Made by a program: the position numbers and the translations under genes. A stretch of 64,000 bases of DNA, taken from NCBI GenBank assembly GCA_025642065.1, contig JAODUP010000015.1, positions 976,001-1,040,000 on the forward strand. The letters are read 5' to 3'. Positions 1-11,233 of the stretch are shown piece after piece. Position 1 is the stretch's first letter, and each line of letters starts with the position of its first letter. The notes under the pieces were generated by a model. It was not told where the DNA came from. It searched no databases and saw only the letters and a list, made by a program, of their open reading frames with translations. Source of the stretch: Paralvinella palmiformis (lineage: Eukaryota; Annelida; Polychaeta; Terebellida; Alvinellidae).

Positions 1-85
1 TTCTTCTTAAATTCATCCTGTAGATACCATTAATAATAAAGATTCAAATAATATTAATAACAGTATTATAAATCTACAACTGTCC

Positions 86-338
86 AATAGTTTTGAAAAG
101 AATAAAACAGAGATCAATGTAATGTGAAAACAACAATAAGATTTGATACAAAATAAATGATCAGAAAAACTTAGTAAACTCAACTATCTATTATTATTTT
201 TATCATCATTATTATATTACTTATTTCCTGACAAATGCCAAATATTCTATGCACTTCAACATCTGTGTTTTTTACTAATTATTCAAATATATTTTCACAT
301 GATATTCATGACAGATATTGGTATTCACGCACTTTCTG
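86..338. repeat. Direct repeat, copy 1 (0.25 kb)
   Basis: This stretch is nearly identical to 462-728, both in the same orientation with starts about 376 bp apart. Shared blocks include the run beginning AATAGTTTTGAAAAG and the one ending ATTCACGCACTTTCT. Differences are a few substitutions plus a small insertion around an ATT repeat. It lies in intron 3 of the PIPOX-like gene. It could be a local tandem duplication or two copies of a dispersed repeat. Confidence 0.85.
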
Positions 339-461
339 TACACTAGTATCAAGATAGGAATATATGTGCATATTTTATCATAGCCAGATATTAAAATATA
401 TTTGTATATAGGTTCCTATCATAGGCAGATATTAAATTAGAGTAATCAAGGTTTTCCACAC

Positions 462-728
462 AATAGTTTTGAAAAGAATAAAACAGAGATCAATGTAATG
501 TGAAAACAACATTAAGATTTGATACAAAATAAATGATCAGAAAAACTTAGTAAACTCAACTATCCAATAAATCCATTATTATTATTTTTATCATCATCAT
601 GATGATATTACTTATTTCCTGACAAATGCCAAATATTCTACGCACTTCAACATCCGTGTTTTTTACTAATTATCCAAATATATTTTCACATGATATTCAC
701 GACAGATATTGGTATTCACGCACTTTCT
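462..728. repeat. Direct repeat, copy 2 (0.27 kb)
   Basis: Second copy of the 86-338 unit, about 95% identical by eye, with a short insertion near 566-575. The 123 bp between the copies is unrelated. Confidence 0.85.
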
Positions 729-1428
729 AAACGGTAATAAGAAGTTACTTGACACACAGCTTTTCAGGATAAAATGTTTTATTTCACAAAACATTGCAAT
801 CCCATAAATACATTTAAATGTTTGAACTCGTTGTTCTGAAGTAACAATCGTTATTGTGCAAACCTCTAGTAGCACCAATGAAATTTTAACTCATAACAGA
901 CAATAAAAGTGAAGAATAGTATAGTATACTACATGTAACACTGTGTCAACCATGTTATGATTTCTCTTTTTATTATTGTTATTATTATATGTCTACTATA
1001 TTTCTGGAACAAGCAATACCTTAAAATAACAAACCAACAACATAAAATTTCAGCCACTATGGAAATTAATCATTAATATGGTTATAAATATTATACACAA
1101 CAAAATTACTGTAGATGTACTATTTTTTACTTGGCATTAATATCTGTCTCTTTTTTGGTCACTTGTTCACCATGACTACCTATCTGTAGCTATTTTAATG
1201 CTGTTTTATGACTAATACAGCCAATACCATGTGAATTAGTTTCCATACCACTAACCATGAAAGTAAAATATATCTAGAATATTTAAACCTAAATTATTAG
1301 GGAACAGTACTCACGGTAATGATATATGAATGTGCATTAGCTAAGTATTGCATAAAAACAGATTTAGTGAGGAATTGTATAAAACATCATACTAAAGTGG
1401 ACAGTGTCTTAAGTTAACATAAATTTAC

Positions 1429-2432
1429 CTGGATAGCTATCAGACATCTACTCGGTAACAACAATCCTGCATCAGTATCTAGCAAGCCTCTGCAATCACT
1501 GATACCTCTTATACTTGGATATTTAGCAGCTAATTCATCACCCATCAACAGTTTATATGGCAGGTTATATTGATCCATGGAAGTCTGACTTTCCTCCAGA
1601 GCACCTCTTTCATCCTGATGCTGAATTATCAGCACACCTGTCTTCCTAAAAATTTGATTTTAAATCTTACTCCTAATGCACCTAATAGTTAATAGTTGCT
1701 TTACACTTCTGAGATGTTAAAAGTAGTAAGCAAGTATTTTGAATTTGGTATCTATTTATGTCAAATCAAAAGTTGTATTGAAAGTACAGTGTAAACAAAA
1801 TATTATTAATCATTGGCCATTACATTTATTTATAGCAAACAAAGAAATCTATTGTACCCAATATATAAATTATAATGAAATTTATATTAGCAGAAATTAA
1901 CACAACACGTTGCCTTAAAAACGCCAAAAAACATGCCTATATAGCTGTAGACCAGAATCACGTTCTAACTTCTCCCACCAGCTGTAAGCTTCTGACATCA
2001 TCTCTGCATAACATGCCTTAGTATATGCTTTACGTATTATTCTAGATTGGCCACCTGAACTTCCTCGTGTATGGGGTATCATGAACTACATCAAATTTTA
2101 ATAAATTCGTCATTGTCGGTTATATAAAACATAACAATAATAATATTAAGAATGTACATTTAATAGAGCACCCTTACTACAAGGAGCCATACAAAATAGT
2201 CACTGTACAGTGATATACCAAAGATGAATTGTATGTAAGAACCCAATAAGATATTTGAACAATAAAAATTAAAACATAGAAGCATAAACAAGATTTTACC
2301 AATTTCACACAATTTCAACAAACAGCTTACCTGATCTATGAGTAACGTTCTTCTGCCAACTGAACTAAGATGATATGCTGCCCAACTTCCAATTATTCCA
2401 GCACCAATGACAATACAGTCCCAATCTGCCAT
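1429..2432 (-). CDS. PIPOX: PIPOX-like peroxisomal sarcosine/L-pipecolate oxidase, exons 1-3 (5' part of gene)
   Basis: This is the N-terminal 156 codons of an FAD-dependent amine oxidase of the monomeric sarcosine oxidase family. Family members oxidise sarcosine, L-pipecolate or related N-substituted amino acids with release of H2O2; the vertebrate protein is peroxisomal. The exons I assign are 2432-2331, 2085-1937 and 1645-1429. Exon 1 begins at an ATG with A at -3 and G at +4 and encodes the Rossmann dinucleotide motif IVIGAGIIGSWAAYHL. Exon 2 encodes the flavin-contacting stretch RGSSGGQSRIIRKAY. Exon 3 opens with RKTGVLIIQH and continues to LLDTDAGLLLPSRCLIAIQ. Joined, the frame is continuous and collinear with vertebrate PIPOX as I remember it (about 390 residues), so about 40% of the protein is here. 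Intron phases are 0, 2 and 0; introns 1 and 2 are 245 and 291 nt. Intron 3 opens with GTAAAT at 1428 and no further exon is visible to the left edge, so the substrate and catalytic domains, including the flavin-linking Cys, lie outside the window. A good acceptor (TTGTTCCAG) directly before the ATG may mean a 5' UTR intron. Confidence 0.88.
1646..1936 (-). other. GC-AG intron 2 of the PIPOX-like gene
   Basis: Joining exon 2 to exon 3 in frame requires the donor TATATAG/GCATGT (intron starts GC at 1936-1935) and acceptor TTTTTAG/GAAGACAGG. The junction then reads L-Y-R-K-T-G-V-L, which matches the family's L-H-R-Q-T-G-L-L. The nearest GT donor in the area breaks the frame or adds extra residues. 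GC-AG introns are a known minor class of U2 introns. Confidence 0.7.
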
Positions 2433-3070
2433 CCTGGAACAACCAATAACTTAGATAACTAAACAACAGCACTAAAGATCACAGAGAGATCAATTTCTGT
2501 TATGTGTAAGATTTAGCTTAATATTCCAATGAAACACTGAATATACTAATCTACATACGACATGTGTACTAATTTATGCAAAAACAAATATAAATATTGG
2601 TAAACACAAGTGATTGATGCCTAATAATCTAGTGGTTAAATTATAAGTAAACATAGGATAAAACTCCACAGAATTACACATAATAATCAACTTATTAATG
2701 CTGATTCTATGGACAATTTAATCTACAAGTTATCTTTTCATGTTGGTCAATGACGTGCTTGATCCTTTATGATTACTGTACAGAGATCCAATGTTCAGCT
2801 CAGAACTCCAAATATAGAAAAAGCCACAAACAGGCAGATTATTAATATTATTTCTACCAGTTATTGTTCTGATGTCCAACTACACGATAACATCCTAAGT
2901 ATTTAAGGCACTCATTTCAGATAAAATATATCAACATGCTAAGATGTGTGTGTGTCACTGTTAATGTGTGTATGTGTCAGCAATAGGGAAATAATAATGT
3001 ATTATCATGATTCATAGGTTTACCTTGATATCTATATACAGAATAGAGAGGCATATCCTGATAATTTATT

Positions 3071-3870
3071 TTAAGCATTATATTGAACATTTAAAGTAGA
3101 ATCAGTATTGTCATGACACATTATATATCCTTCCACATACCACAATATATATAATCTGAATTTAAATGAATTAAACAAATAGCTTGCAGTCAGATTGGTG
3201 GGGAACAAATTCCAATCACTAATGACTTTATGGCCATATATAATAGCATGCCATATACTAATTTTGCATGCTTCTTTATGAGCTTCTAGTGGATAGTTCA
3301 TCACTGATATAAAAAAATTGTTTGAGATCTACTCCATCAAATGTTTTAAGCATATCTACTCTCCTCTTAAGGTGTTCAAGTAGTTCTTATGCTCATACCC
3401 ATTTTCTGTAAGAAAGGTCCTTCAATTCAGGATTTAATTTGTTTGCTTTTGGGAGGATCTTCTAAGTGTCCTTCTTATCTATATACATGTATAATCTTAG
3501 GTTTGAGATAACAATGCCATTCTCTAAACGAGATCTAATGATAGTTGTTAACAGCCCAAGTACATTCATACTATCCAAAAATATGAAAATGCCTCTTCTC
3601 AGATCTAATAATGTCCTATTCACTACTTTTATGATATAGACATATTTCTGCTCTTCATTATTAAAACATTACTAAATTCTCCTCATTTCTAGCAATCTTT
3701 GTTTCATCAACAAGAATATTTGCCATGCTCATGACAACACCAGACAGGTCATTTATAAATATTATTCTGTACATTCTGGCTATGACAGTGATGTTGAGAA
3801 TACAACCAAGGTTCCAGGGATTTTCCCAAATTAATATGGCACATGAAAATATCGCCAATGAACTGAATTT
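3071..3870 (-). mobile_element. Decayed non-LTR retrotransposon (LINE), RT and C-terminal fragments
   Basis: Read on the minus strand in shifting frames, the stretch contains pieces in the order of a LINE ORF2. A reverse-transcriptase segment (3858-3661) includes IIFINDLSGVV and ANILVDETKI, where intact elements have FADDTK; the catalytic Asp-Asp is lost. Next come fragments resembling IIRSRLENG and KLNPELKDLSY, then KRRVDMLKTFDGVDLKQFF. Last is a C-terminal segment with HKVISDWNLFPTNLTAS and FNSFKFRLYILW (3304-3071), the usual VINDWNSLP...NSFK.RLD.W tail. Stops and frameshifts separate the pieces, so this is a dead copy. The clade (CR1/L2/Jockey-like) cannot be settled by eye. Confidence 0.75.
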
Positions 3871-4350
3871 ATAACTTGGTGCTGCAATAAGAAACCGATC
3901 TGGGACGACTACGTCGATATTTGGTCAACCAAGTATAATCTAGCTATAACATACTCATATTTAGGTACCAACTTAATTATTCTCACTTTTAATAAACTGA
4001 TAAATGAAATGTAGATCAGTTTTCCTTTTTGACAGCTCTTGTAACTTGTCTTGTGGGATAGTATTTTTACGAATCACGTATCAACACAACACTGAAAACA
4101 GCCGACATTTTTGAGCATCTGATTAGCAGTTGATTAGAATATTGAGTGTTGCTTCATAAGAAGAGACAGTTCACAAATTTCTGATGAGGGCACATTTTTC
4201 ATGAATGTTCCTAATCATACAGAATGCAACACATGTATTCGTGGCCTAGTGAAAATATGAAACTAGATCTAAGATCACAGAACGATCTTCATGCTTCAAA
4301 ACGAACAGAGTTACTCCTGACTGTTTATAATAAAGTTTAAGTATATGACC

Positions 4351-4386
4351 CTTATGGGTATAAATTAAGTTAATTATACCCATAAG
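4351..4386. repeat. Perfect 13-bp inverted repeat (hairpin 1)
   Basis: Left arm CTTATGGGTATAA (4351-4363) is the exact reverse complement of 4374-4386, with a 10-nt AT-rich loop. It abuts hairpin 2. Confidence 0.85.
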
Positions 4387-4387
4387 A

Positions 4388-4450
4388 GTATGCATTTGAC
4401 TTGTATCTGTAGTTAATTAAATTTACTAAATATACAAGTCAAATGCATAC
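4388..4450. repeat. Perfect 19-bp inverted repeat (hairpin 2)
   Basis: Left arm GTATGCATTTGACTTGTAT (4388-4406) is the exact reverse complement of 4432-4450; the loop is 25 nt. It starts one base after hairpin 1 ends. It may be a foldback element end, a hairpin RNA source or a recent fold-back error. Confidence 0.88.
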
Positions 4451-7160
4451 AGCTTTTTGCTACTCCAAATTTGTCCCATGTGTGAATTTTATTGAATTAC
4501 AACTTACATGCAACTTTCAACAACCTGTATCACTATGTGTACTATCATGCAACTGCAGTAGGGATGCATGAGGCCTATCTGTTTTTCATTCAACATGTTG
4601 ATCTAATCCTAACCTCAATCTGGGAACAACTGTTTTTTTGAAAGATCAGATAGTTTCATTCAAAGAAATGTCTGTTACGTGTAATTTCTGTACATTGAGT
4701 TTGTGAATGTTTGCCTCACAAAGAGTGGTATTTCTTGTTGGTGTGAAGAACCAACGAGTGTAGAAAATTCATGATACTGACCGGCACTTCCTATATTGAT
4801 GGATACTTATTTTATTATCACCAAGGAATATAAACCAACCATTTCAGATGAGTCAAATGAAATGCACCAATCTCCATCTGTTACAAATTTAGCTAATTCA
4901 CCAATCACTGTGTGTATCTACTGCAGAATGGGATTGGTAGAACTTGTGGAGGGAGGAGGGGGTGTGATAAATCTCTATTTATATTACTGTGCCTTCACCT
5001 ATATAAGTTGTATTTCAATGTTCCTCAAAATAAACAGAAAACAAAGTGAATAATCTAAACTTTATTTTTCACTGGCATACATGTACATTGAACAAAATAC
5101 AGTAATATTTATGTACATAATAAAAAAATTCAAATATTCCATCACAGGTGTACCCACATGCACAGCATAGCCATGCCCACAAATGATGAGCGAGTGTTTG
5201 CTGCCAAGAAATACCGAAAATTGCACAAATAGTTGGAGTTCAACAGTGAGATCACTCCAACAACATGCATGACTCAACACCGAAGCTTTGAAGCTAACTG
5301 TCTCAATGTATGGACATTACAGATTGCCTATTTACAATATCATCAAAACTATGGTGTGTTTGACAAGCCTCTTCATCAGTGAGTACAACACAATAACATG
5401 CATGTATATTTAATATAATTAGACTAGATTACTCTTTCACCCCACGACCGCATTTGTATTATCCTTTCCCCCAGCCTTAGATCCTATGTCCATTGCCTGT
5501 TATGCTCTATCCCATACTTCTGCATACTAAATTTGAAAAGAATCTTCATGTTTGAAGAATCCAGTCCAAATACAAATCTGGCTCATTTTCATGCTATCTA
5601 GAATGTTAAAGGTTTCTAAGTTCTTTGTGTATTGCAATATTTTAACCATACCCTGTACTAACATGCACATCAAAAGAATCCGTCCACGTTCACAGAATCC
5701 AAAGCAAAAGCAAATGTGCATAATTTCAGTTGTTGTTCTGCTTGTATTCTGCATTCTTTTTCTATTTTCAGAAAATAGTGGTACACTGTTTACCATCAAC
5801 TTGTCCGATGATGCTGGTGGTACTTAGTTCCAGAGCCATCATGTGTGTCAGTAAGACCAGGGATGCTTATCCTAAGATGCTGCTGGAATCTATCATGGAT
5901 TCAAGTGGCCAGAACTTTAGTTATGAAATATCTGTGTATATCTTGTTTGATATCTAATACTAGAGCTGAATTCAAATTATTTATTAAAATACAAAATAGT
6001 ATTGTTATGTGGAATCGATGTAGTTACACAGATGTATCTGTCATTTAATATTTTTGTTTAATTGGCAATAATCATGATAATACACAGATGATAGACAGGT
6101 ATACCTTTAACATGACTCCACCACTATGTCTAACAGTTGTTCACATAAAAGTAAGAAACATGGTGTACAAACAATAAATGTACCTGCTCTACCACTAATA
6201 TTACAAAAACATTGGATAAAGTTGTTAATAATAAATTGAAGTTTATACAAATAAGCTACACATGTAACATGACTAACTCCACCACCAATTACACAGATTT
6301 ATTCAGGTGAAGTTAAGAAAATATTTTTCCACAAACAATATATTTCAATAACCACAAGCTTTTAGCACAAATATCATTTACCAACAATAATCATCACTAC
6401 AACACTAAGTACATCTACATTACTGAAATGAAGAACATGAATTACGTCATAAATAAATGTAATGAGAATTTACAATCACGCTGCTTCAACTCTTGATGAT
6501 GTTGCAGTATTTCTGCATTTTCATAGCTAGTTTTCTTGTCAGTCTCCTGTGCAGAGCAACTACATGGGTTAACTACATGGGTTAGTAATAAAAATGTGAG
6601 TTCAAATCCAGGCCAGAGTCCTCATGCAGATTCCAACGTCCTCTTTAATTTATTTGTAGATTCCAATACAAAAAAAATATTTTTAAATTCAAGACAGGAT
6701 AATGAATTTTTAAAACTCCATAATATTAACTATATTTGTATTTAGCAATATCTTCATCTCTAGAGGGGAAAAGGACAGAAATAAATTTTAATTGTAATTG
6801 TGATGTCATTCTTATAAATATACAGTGGTACCTGCATTTTATGGACAATTCTGTATCCAAATAAATGTCCTGAAATAGCAGATGTCCTTTCCATCAGAGG
6901 GGCATTTTAATGTATTAATTAGTGCAAAATGTTGTTAAAAGAGAAGTGTTCTGTGATTGGAGAGGTTTTAAAAGGCAGGTACCAGTGCATTTCTATACAT
7001 CATTCCGGTCATATCCAGCAGACTGGACTGTGGGAATGTGATATTCAGATATTAAATGATGCATTGTTGTAATGTAAACACTATTATTGTACGCAGATTG
7101 CATTGACAGAAATTGTATTTACTCACTCTAGCAATTTATAATTTTGCTTGTGCCTTCCTT
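4451..7160. other. AT-rich intergenic stretch without a recognisable gene
   Basis: Open frames here are under 92 codons and show no domain or family motif. Composition is AT-rich with few microsatellites. Apart from the weak tRNA-like fragment at 6.55 kb, I see no structured feature. Confidence 0.5.
6530..6640 (+). repeat. Possible tRNA-derived SINE fragment
   Basis: A B-box-like sequence, GAGTTCAAATCCAGG, lies at about 6598-6612. The upstream part has a tandem ACTACATGGGTTA but no clean A box. Weak; it could be coincidental. Confidence 0.28.
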
Positions 7161-7165
7161 CGCTG

Positions 7166-7492
7166 TTATGACTTTGTGGGCTGTGGGGTCTCACTCTGAC
7201 TCTGTTCAGTTTCTTCACAAGGAGACTTCCAGTACGATACTGTTATACTGACAGCCCCATGCAGCTTTCTTTCATTTAAGTGTGTCCATTGGTGGAACAC
7301 TGTGAATAGTGGGCACAGCATGTTTTTAAAATTTAGCTGGGATCCTAATCCTTCTTGGACTGCTCTCCAATTCAAAAAATCGTGGTTGATGAAATATGCA
7401 ATGCACAAAATAGTGGCAGATGACAGTTTTGTGTCTGAAAAATTTACTTGTTCAACTCCACAAAATGTATCCAGTCTCGGAAAGCTAGCCAT
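7166..7492 (-). CDS. Possible small single-exon ORF, 108 codons, unidentified
   Basis: The ORF starts at an ATG with strong context (AAAATGGCT) and reads MASFPRLDTFCGVEQVNF..., ending ...SETPQPTKS. It has no membrane segment, signal peptide or domain I recognise; the C-terminal 25 residues are rich in Ser, Glu and Gln. About 180 bp upstream on its strand is a TGACGTCA site (7671-7678) that could belong to a promoter. No polyadenylation signal is obvious shortly after the stop. In DNA of this composition several ORFs of about 100 codons are expected by chance in 64 kb, so length alone is no support. It could also be a fragment of a larger gene or a retrocopy. Confidence 0.22.
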   Translation of the reverse strand: MASFPRLDTFCGVEQVNFSDTKLSSATILCIAYFINHDFLNWRAVQEGLGSQLNFKNMLCPLFTVFHQWTHLNERKLHGAVSITVSYWKSPCEETEQSQSETPQPTKS

Positions 7493-8153
7493 TTTTCTGC
7501 TTTAGAAAATTCATGGACACTATATCCTGACATATGAGTATTGTTACACTACTGTGCTAAGCAAGATTTAATCATTTTTATCAAATAATGCTAACATAGC
7601 AGAAATAAAATGACCGAACTAAAATGTCACTCGATGATAATAGATGACCCAGTTATCTGTTTACTCTTAGTGACGTCACATGGATAAAAGCGGCACCTGG
7701 AAGCTTCTCTCAAAGAAGCGGTCATTCTCATTTTTTGAGGGATTATGCTCTCTACTGTTATTTATAATTACTACGTGAGTTGCTGCTTTTTTGGTTTGAA
7801 ATAATGATACATAAATTGTACAAAGAAAGATCTTTCATATTTTATCCAAAAGAATAACATTATTTTGGGGTTGTCCTGGACTTTAACATTAACTAAATGG
7901 TACCCTAGATGCATAGAAAAGATGTAACTTCACATGTCTTGTCATCCCGAAATTCATCCAAAATATCACACTGAAGCAGCATGGCTTCACTTGACATCTT
8001 CTATTATGTTTGTCTTCTAAAATGTTTGTTTTGTTTTTCGGGGAGAATCCCCAGGCTGTCGCTTATTCGGCACAGCCTCTACGTTGGAGTAGTTGAGGAA
8101 TCCCCTCCCCCACCTCGCACAGGGGAGCAGTACGGAAAGATGGAGCTGAAATA

Positions 8154-8204
8154 CCCTGAGGACATAAAATATGGTCACTGCCAGAGTGTTTTACGTCCTC
8201 AGGG
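8154..8204. repeat. 16-bp inverted repeat (hairpin) in a GC-rich patch
   Basis: Left arm CCCTGAGGACATAAAA (8154-8169) pairs with TTTTACGTCCTCAGGG (8189-8204) with one mismatch, which is a G-U wobble in a minus-strand transcript. The loop is 19 nt. The surrounding 8035-8220 patch is much more G+C-rich than its AT-rich flanks and has smaller foldbacks (GGGGA/TCCCC; AGGCTGT/ACAGCCT). It may be a foldback element or a structured RNA; an 83-codon plus-strand ORF overlapping it has no recognisable motif. Confidence 0.6.
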
Positions 8205-8589
8205 GGTCTTTAATGTCCCCATTTACTTTTAATAATACAGTGGAGACGGCAGTGCCATTTAACATGGTCAGCCACACACGATTGTCTTCTAAGATCATTC
8301 CAACCATGGATTTAGGGGAACTGTCTCTGATGACTATAACTCTGACATAGTGTTAAATTTAAATGGCAATTCAATTATAAATATATGTAAAACTCATTAT
8401 CTAGCATAAGTTACTATTGATTTTAAATAACAGTTAATTTTTTGTACTGCAAGTTAATTGATAACTATATGTTTGCAAAACAATCGATAAAAATAAATGC
8501 AACAATAAAAATTTAATTAGTGACAAAAATCGATAAATTTTTAAAAAATGCATGATATTTTGCAATCATTTAAATTTTTATTTAACTCA

Positions 8590-8800
8590 AATAACTCAAT
8601 GGCCTAGAGGTTAAGCACATTGCACTTAGTGTCAAAGAATGTTTACCTAAACTTCCATTGATTAAGGGTTCAATCCTGCAAAAAAGTCGAACCATTACAG
8701 AAATAAATGTCTTGGGCCAAGAAATTTAACATCATATTCATAGGTGGTACCACATTAAAATCTGTTATCTTCTTGTTTAATTAATTTTAGAAAGTTGAAC
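8590..8800 (+). repeat. tRNA-derived SINE, decayed
   Basis: An A-box-like TGGCCTAGAGGTTAAGC (about 8600-8616) is followed by a B-box-like AGGGTTCAATCCTGC (8665-8679), with the order and spacing of a tRNA-headed SINE. The body downstream is not recognisable and no target duplication is clear. Confidence 0.5.
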
Positions 8801-8819
8801 ATTAAAGTTCTTATGAGGA

Positions 8820-10290
8820 CCTAAAACACTATGACACTGTATGATCACCCTTCCACTCCGTCTTTCCATGTTGGTCTTCTGTGTGTCATGGGCAGGTCAG
8901 ATGATCAGACACTCAGTAAAAATTACCAGACAAGACAAGTGCATGCTTTTGTGTGTGATATACTTGTTATGGATCATGATTATGATATGGAAAATATCCA
9001 CCATATCCATAGTCTACTAATAAGCCAGATAATATATTAATTTGTTTCATCTAATAATGTTAATACATAGAATATTAATTATTTTACGTGCTTGAAAAGT
9101 TAAATATGTCTACATACATATTAGAGTCTAGTAGATCTATTCTTGACTACATTAATTTGTGATTAAAAATAAAATATCAGGATAGTAATAACTGAATAAG
9201 ACATTGTTTCTAATTTGTGTTACCTTTTAAATAATATTTATTTATCCAATGTCATTACAGTTTAAACTAATTAAATGAGTCTTTCTGGACAATGGTGGAC
9301 TTGATGAAAAAAATTAACTTAAAGGTTCAAATGACGAATTGTCCTGGTTCAATATCGAATAACCGAGATATCGCCAGATGGCGAAGAGATCGCCAGTCAC
9401 TTCTGCGTTAAGAAGATATTTTTATATTTCGTTTCATGCACACAAATTCACGAATTTACCTGCAATGCCTCCTCCAGTATTCACCTCCCCTAGTATTGTG
9501 CTATACTTTCGCTCCCAATTAAATCTCATTAAATAATTTCAGATATCGTAACATTAGAAGAAAGATCCCGTCAAATCAAGGTCGAATGTGTTTGTCAGAG
9601 TTATTCGATAGATGGCAGCAGCAGAGCTGGTAGAAGTGTTGACAAATACTTTTTTAAAGAAACTACACGCTTTCTAAAAATGGCAGAAATTCTAGATTTA
9701 CACTGAAACTCTAGATTTACACAGATTTATTTACTCCCACATAATAAAAACAGCTTGCTGCTGCAAAACGCGTGAGACAATCCCTTGGGCAAACTGGTCA
9801 TGGATCATGAGCTTTGTTACGGCTAACATATACAGCTGTCTGCTGGAAATATCTACTATATGTAGATAAGTTACCCTTATTATTCTATAGACAAGTTAAA
9901 GGTCACTCGACTGAGTGACATGAGATTTGAATATTTAGCTGACCACAGTTAATGCTCCGATCAATGACAGCGAATGAGTGAGTGGGTGCCGGAGTGAGTG
10001 TTTTGTACAATAAAATTAAGACTACGGGCGTAATTGAAAAAACATACGGTTTTCTACTTATTTGACCTCTGTTTTGAAACAGTGTGGTACATGCATGCGC
10101 ACTGGTTTGCTGGTGTACCAGATCCCGACATAGCACCAATCAAGTTTCGTGATGTAGCATCGATCATCCGACTTTTTCTAGCAAGACGTTCTTAAATTAT
10201 ATCTAGAAGTTTGTAGTTATTGAAATTTGAAAACGGGAGATAATTTTAGTTTTGCAATTGACATTTATATTGAAGTTTAAACAGAGAAAT
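8820..10290. other. AT-rich intergenic stretch; one CTCF-like motif
   Basis: No gene or repeat is recognisable. At 9609-9618 is TAGATGGCAG, which fits the CTCF core YAGRKGGCRS. The only other regular feature is a short palindrome around 9370-9383 (TCGCCA/TGGCGA). Confidence 0.4.
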
Positions 10291-10299
10291 CACGGACAG

Positions 10300-11233
10300 T
10301 AATCAGCGTTTGCCTTCACCGGCAAAGAGACAGAAAATGAAAATGAAAGTGTACGGCAAGTTACAACAACAATGGATTAGCCAATTCAAACGAGTAATCA
10401 TTGCATCCTGTGTCTTTCGCCGAACATTTCACCGACTTAGTGAAAGTAGTGTTTCCAGACAGCAACATAGCCAAATCATTCCAATGCATGCGGAAGAAGG
10501 CAACGCTGATCACGAACGAGTTGTCTCGCCACAGAGGCTATAAAGCCAGTTGTCCGGCGATGTATAACTGGTCGGTATTCCATTGTGATAGATTAAAGTA
10601 ATGACCTGAAAGCGACTGGCCATCCCCGTTCTCTGCTTCGAAAGCATACCAGCAGCCGCAAAGACCAGAATCTTGGACATGCCCAACTGCAATGGCGGCA
10701 CCAGCGAAAAGACATGTAGTGTATTGGATGACTCGCCGAAGGGCCTCGAGATTTCGTGGCAGACTGTTGTCGGGTTTGCAAGTGACAACTGCAATGTGAT
10801 GATCGGCTCGCGAAAATCTGTGCTTACCCGCATCAAAGAGAAGCAGCCAAATGTATTAAACATTGGCTGCATCTGTCACCTTGAAAATCTGTGTTTGTTG
10901 GCGGGAATGAAGACGCTATCCGTGGATGACTTCTTTGTGGATATTTATTTCCACTTTCATCAAAGTATGAAGAGAAGAGCGACTTTGAAGGAGTTTAAAG
11001 TATTTACAGATGTTGAGCATATGCAAGTATTAGAGGATTGCCCAACTCACTGACTCTCTCTTCGGTGTATTCTGGAGCGTGTGCTCACCCAGTACCCAGC
11101 TTTAATGGCATACTTCACCAGTCATGATGATGTGGAAAAGGCCGGGAGAGTAAAACGTGCAATGGAGTGGCTCAATGGCCCTCAAACAAAGCTCACCCTG
11201 CTCTTCCTCAACTTCTTGAGCTACAAGGCATAA
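10300..11233 (+). pseudogene. Decayed hAT-like transposase gene
   Basis: Three plus-strand segments in two frames give pieces of a hAT-superfamily transposase-like protein. The N-terminal piece is KRQKMKMKVYGKLQQQWI (from about 10320), followed after a frameshift by HFTDLVKVVFPDSNIAKSFQ (about 10420). The core has VVGFASDNCNVMIGSRKSV and then a C-x-x-H pair in CICHLENLC (10670-10900); in this superfamily the SD in this block is the first catalytic Asp. The tail, ERVLTQYPALMAYF and KRAMEWLNGPQTKLTLLFL, ends at 11233. The TGA at 11051-11053 sits where related proteins have Trp (TH-W-LSL), so it is a Trp-to-stop change, and the block before 10673 seems deleted. Not functional. I found no terminal inverted repeats around it. 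Confidence 0.75.
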
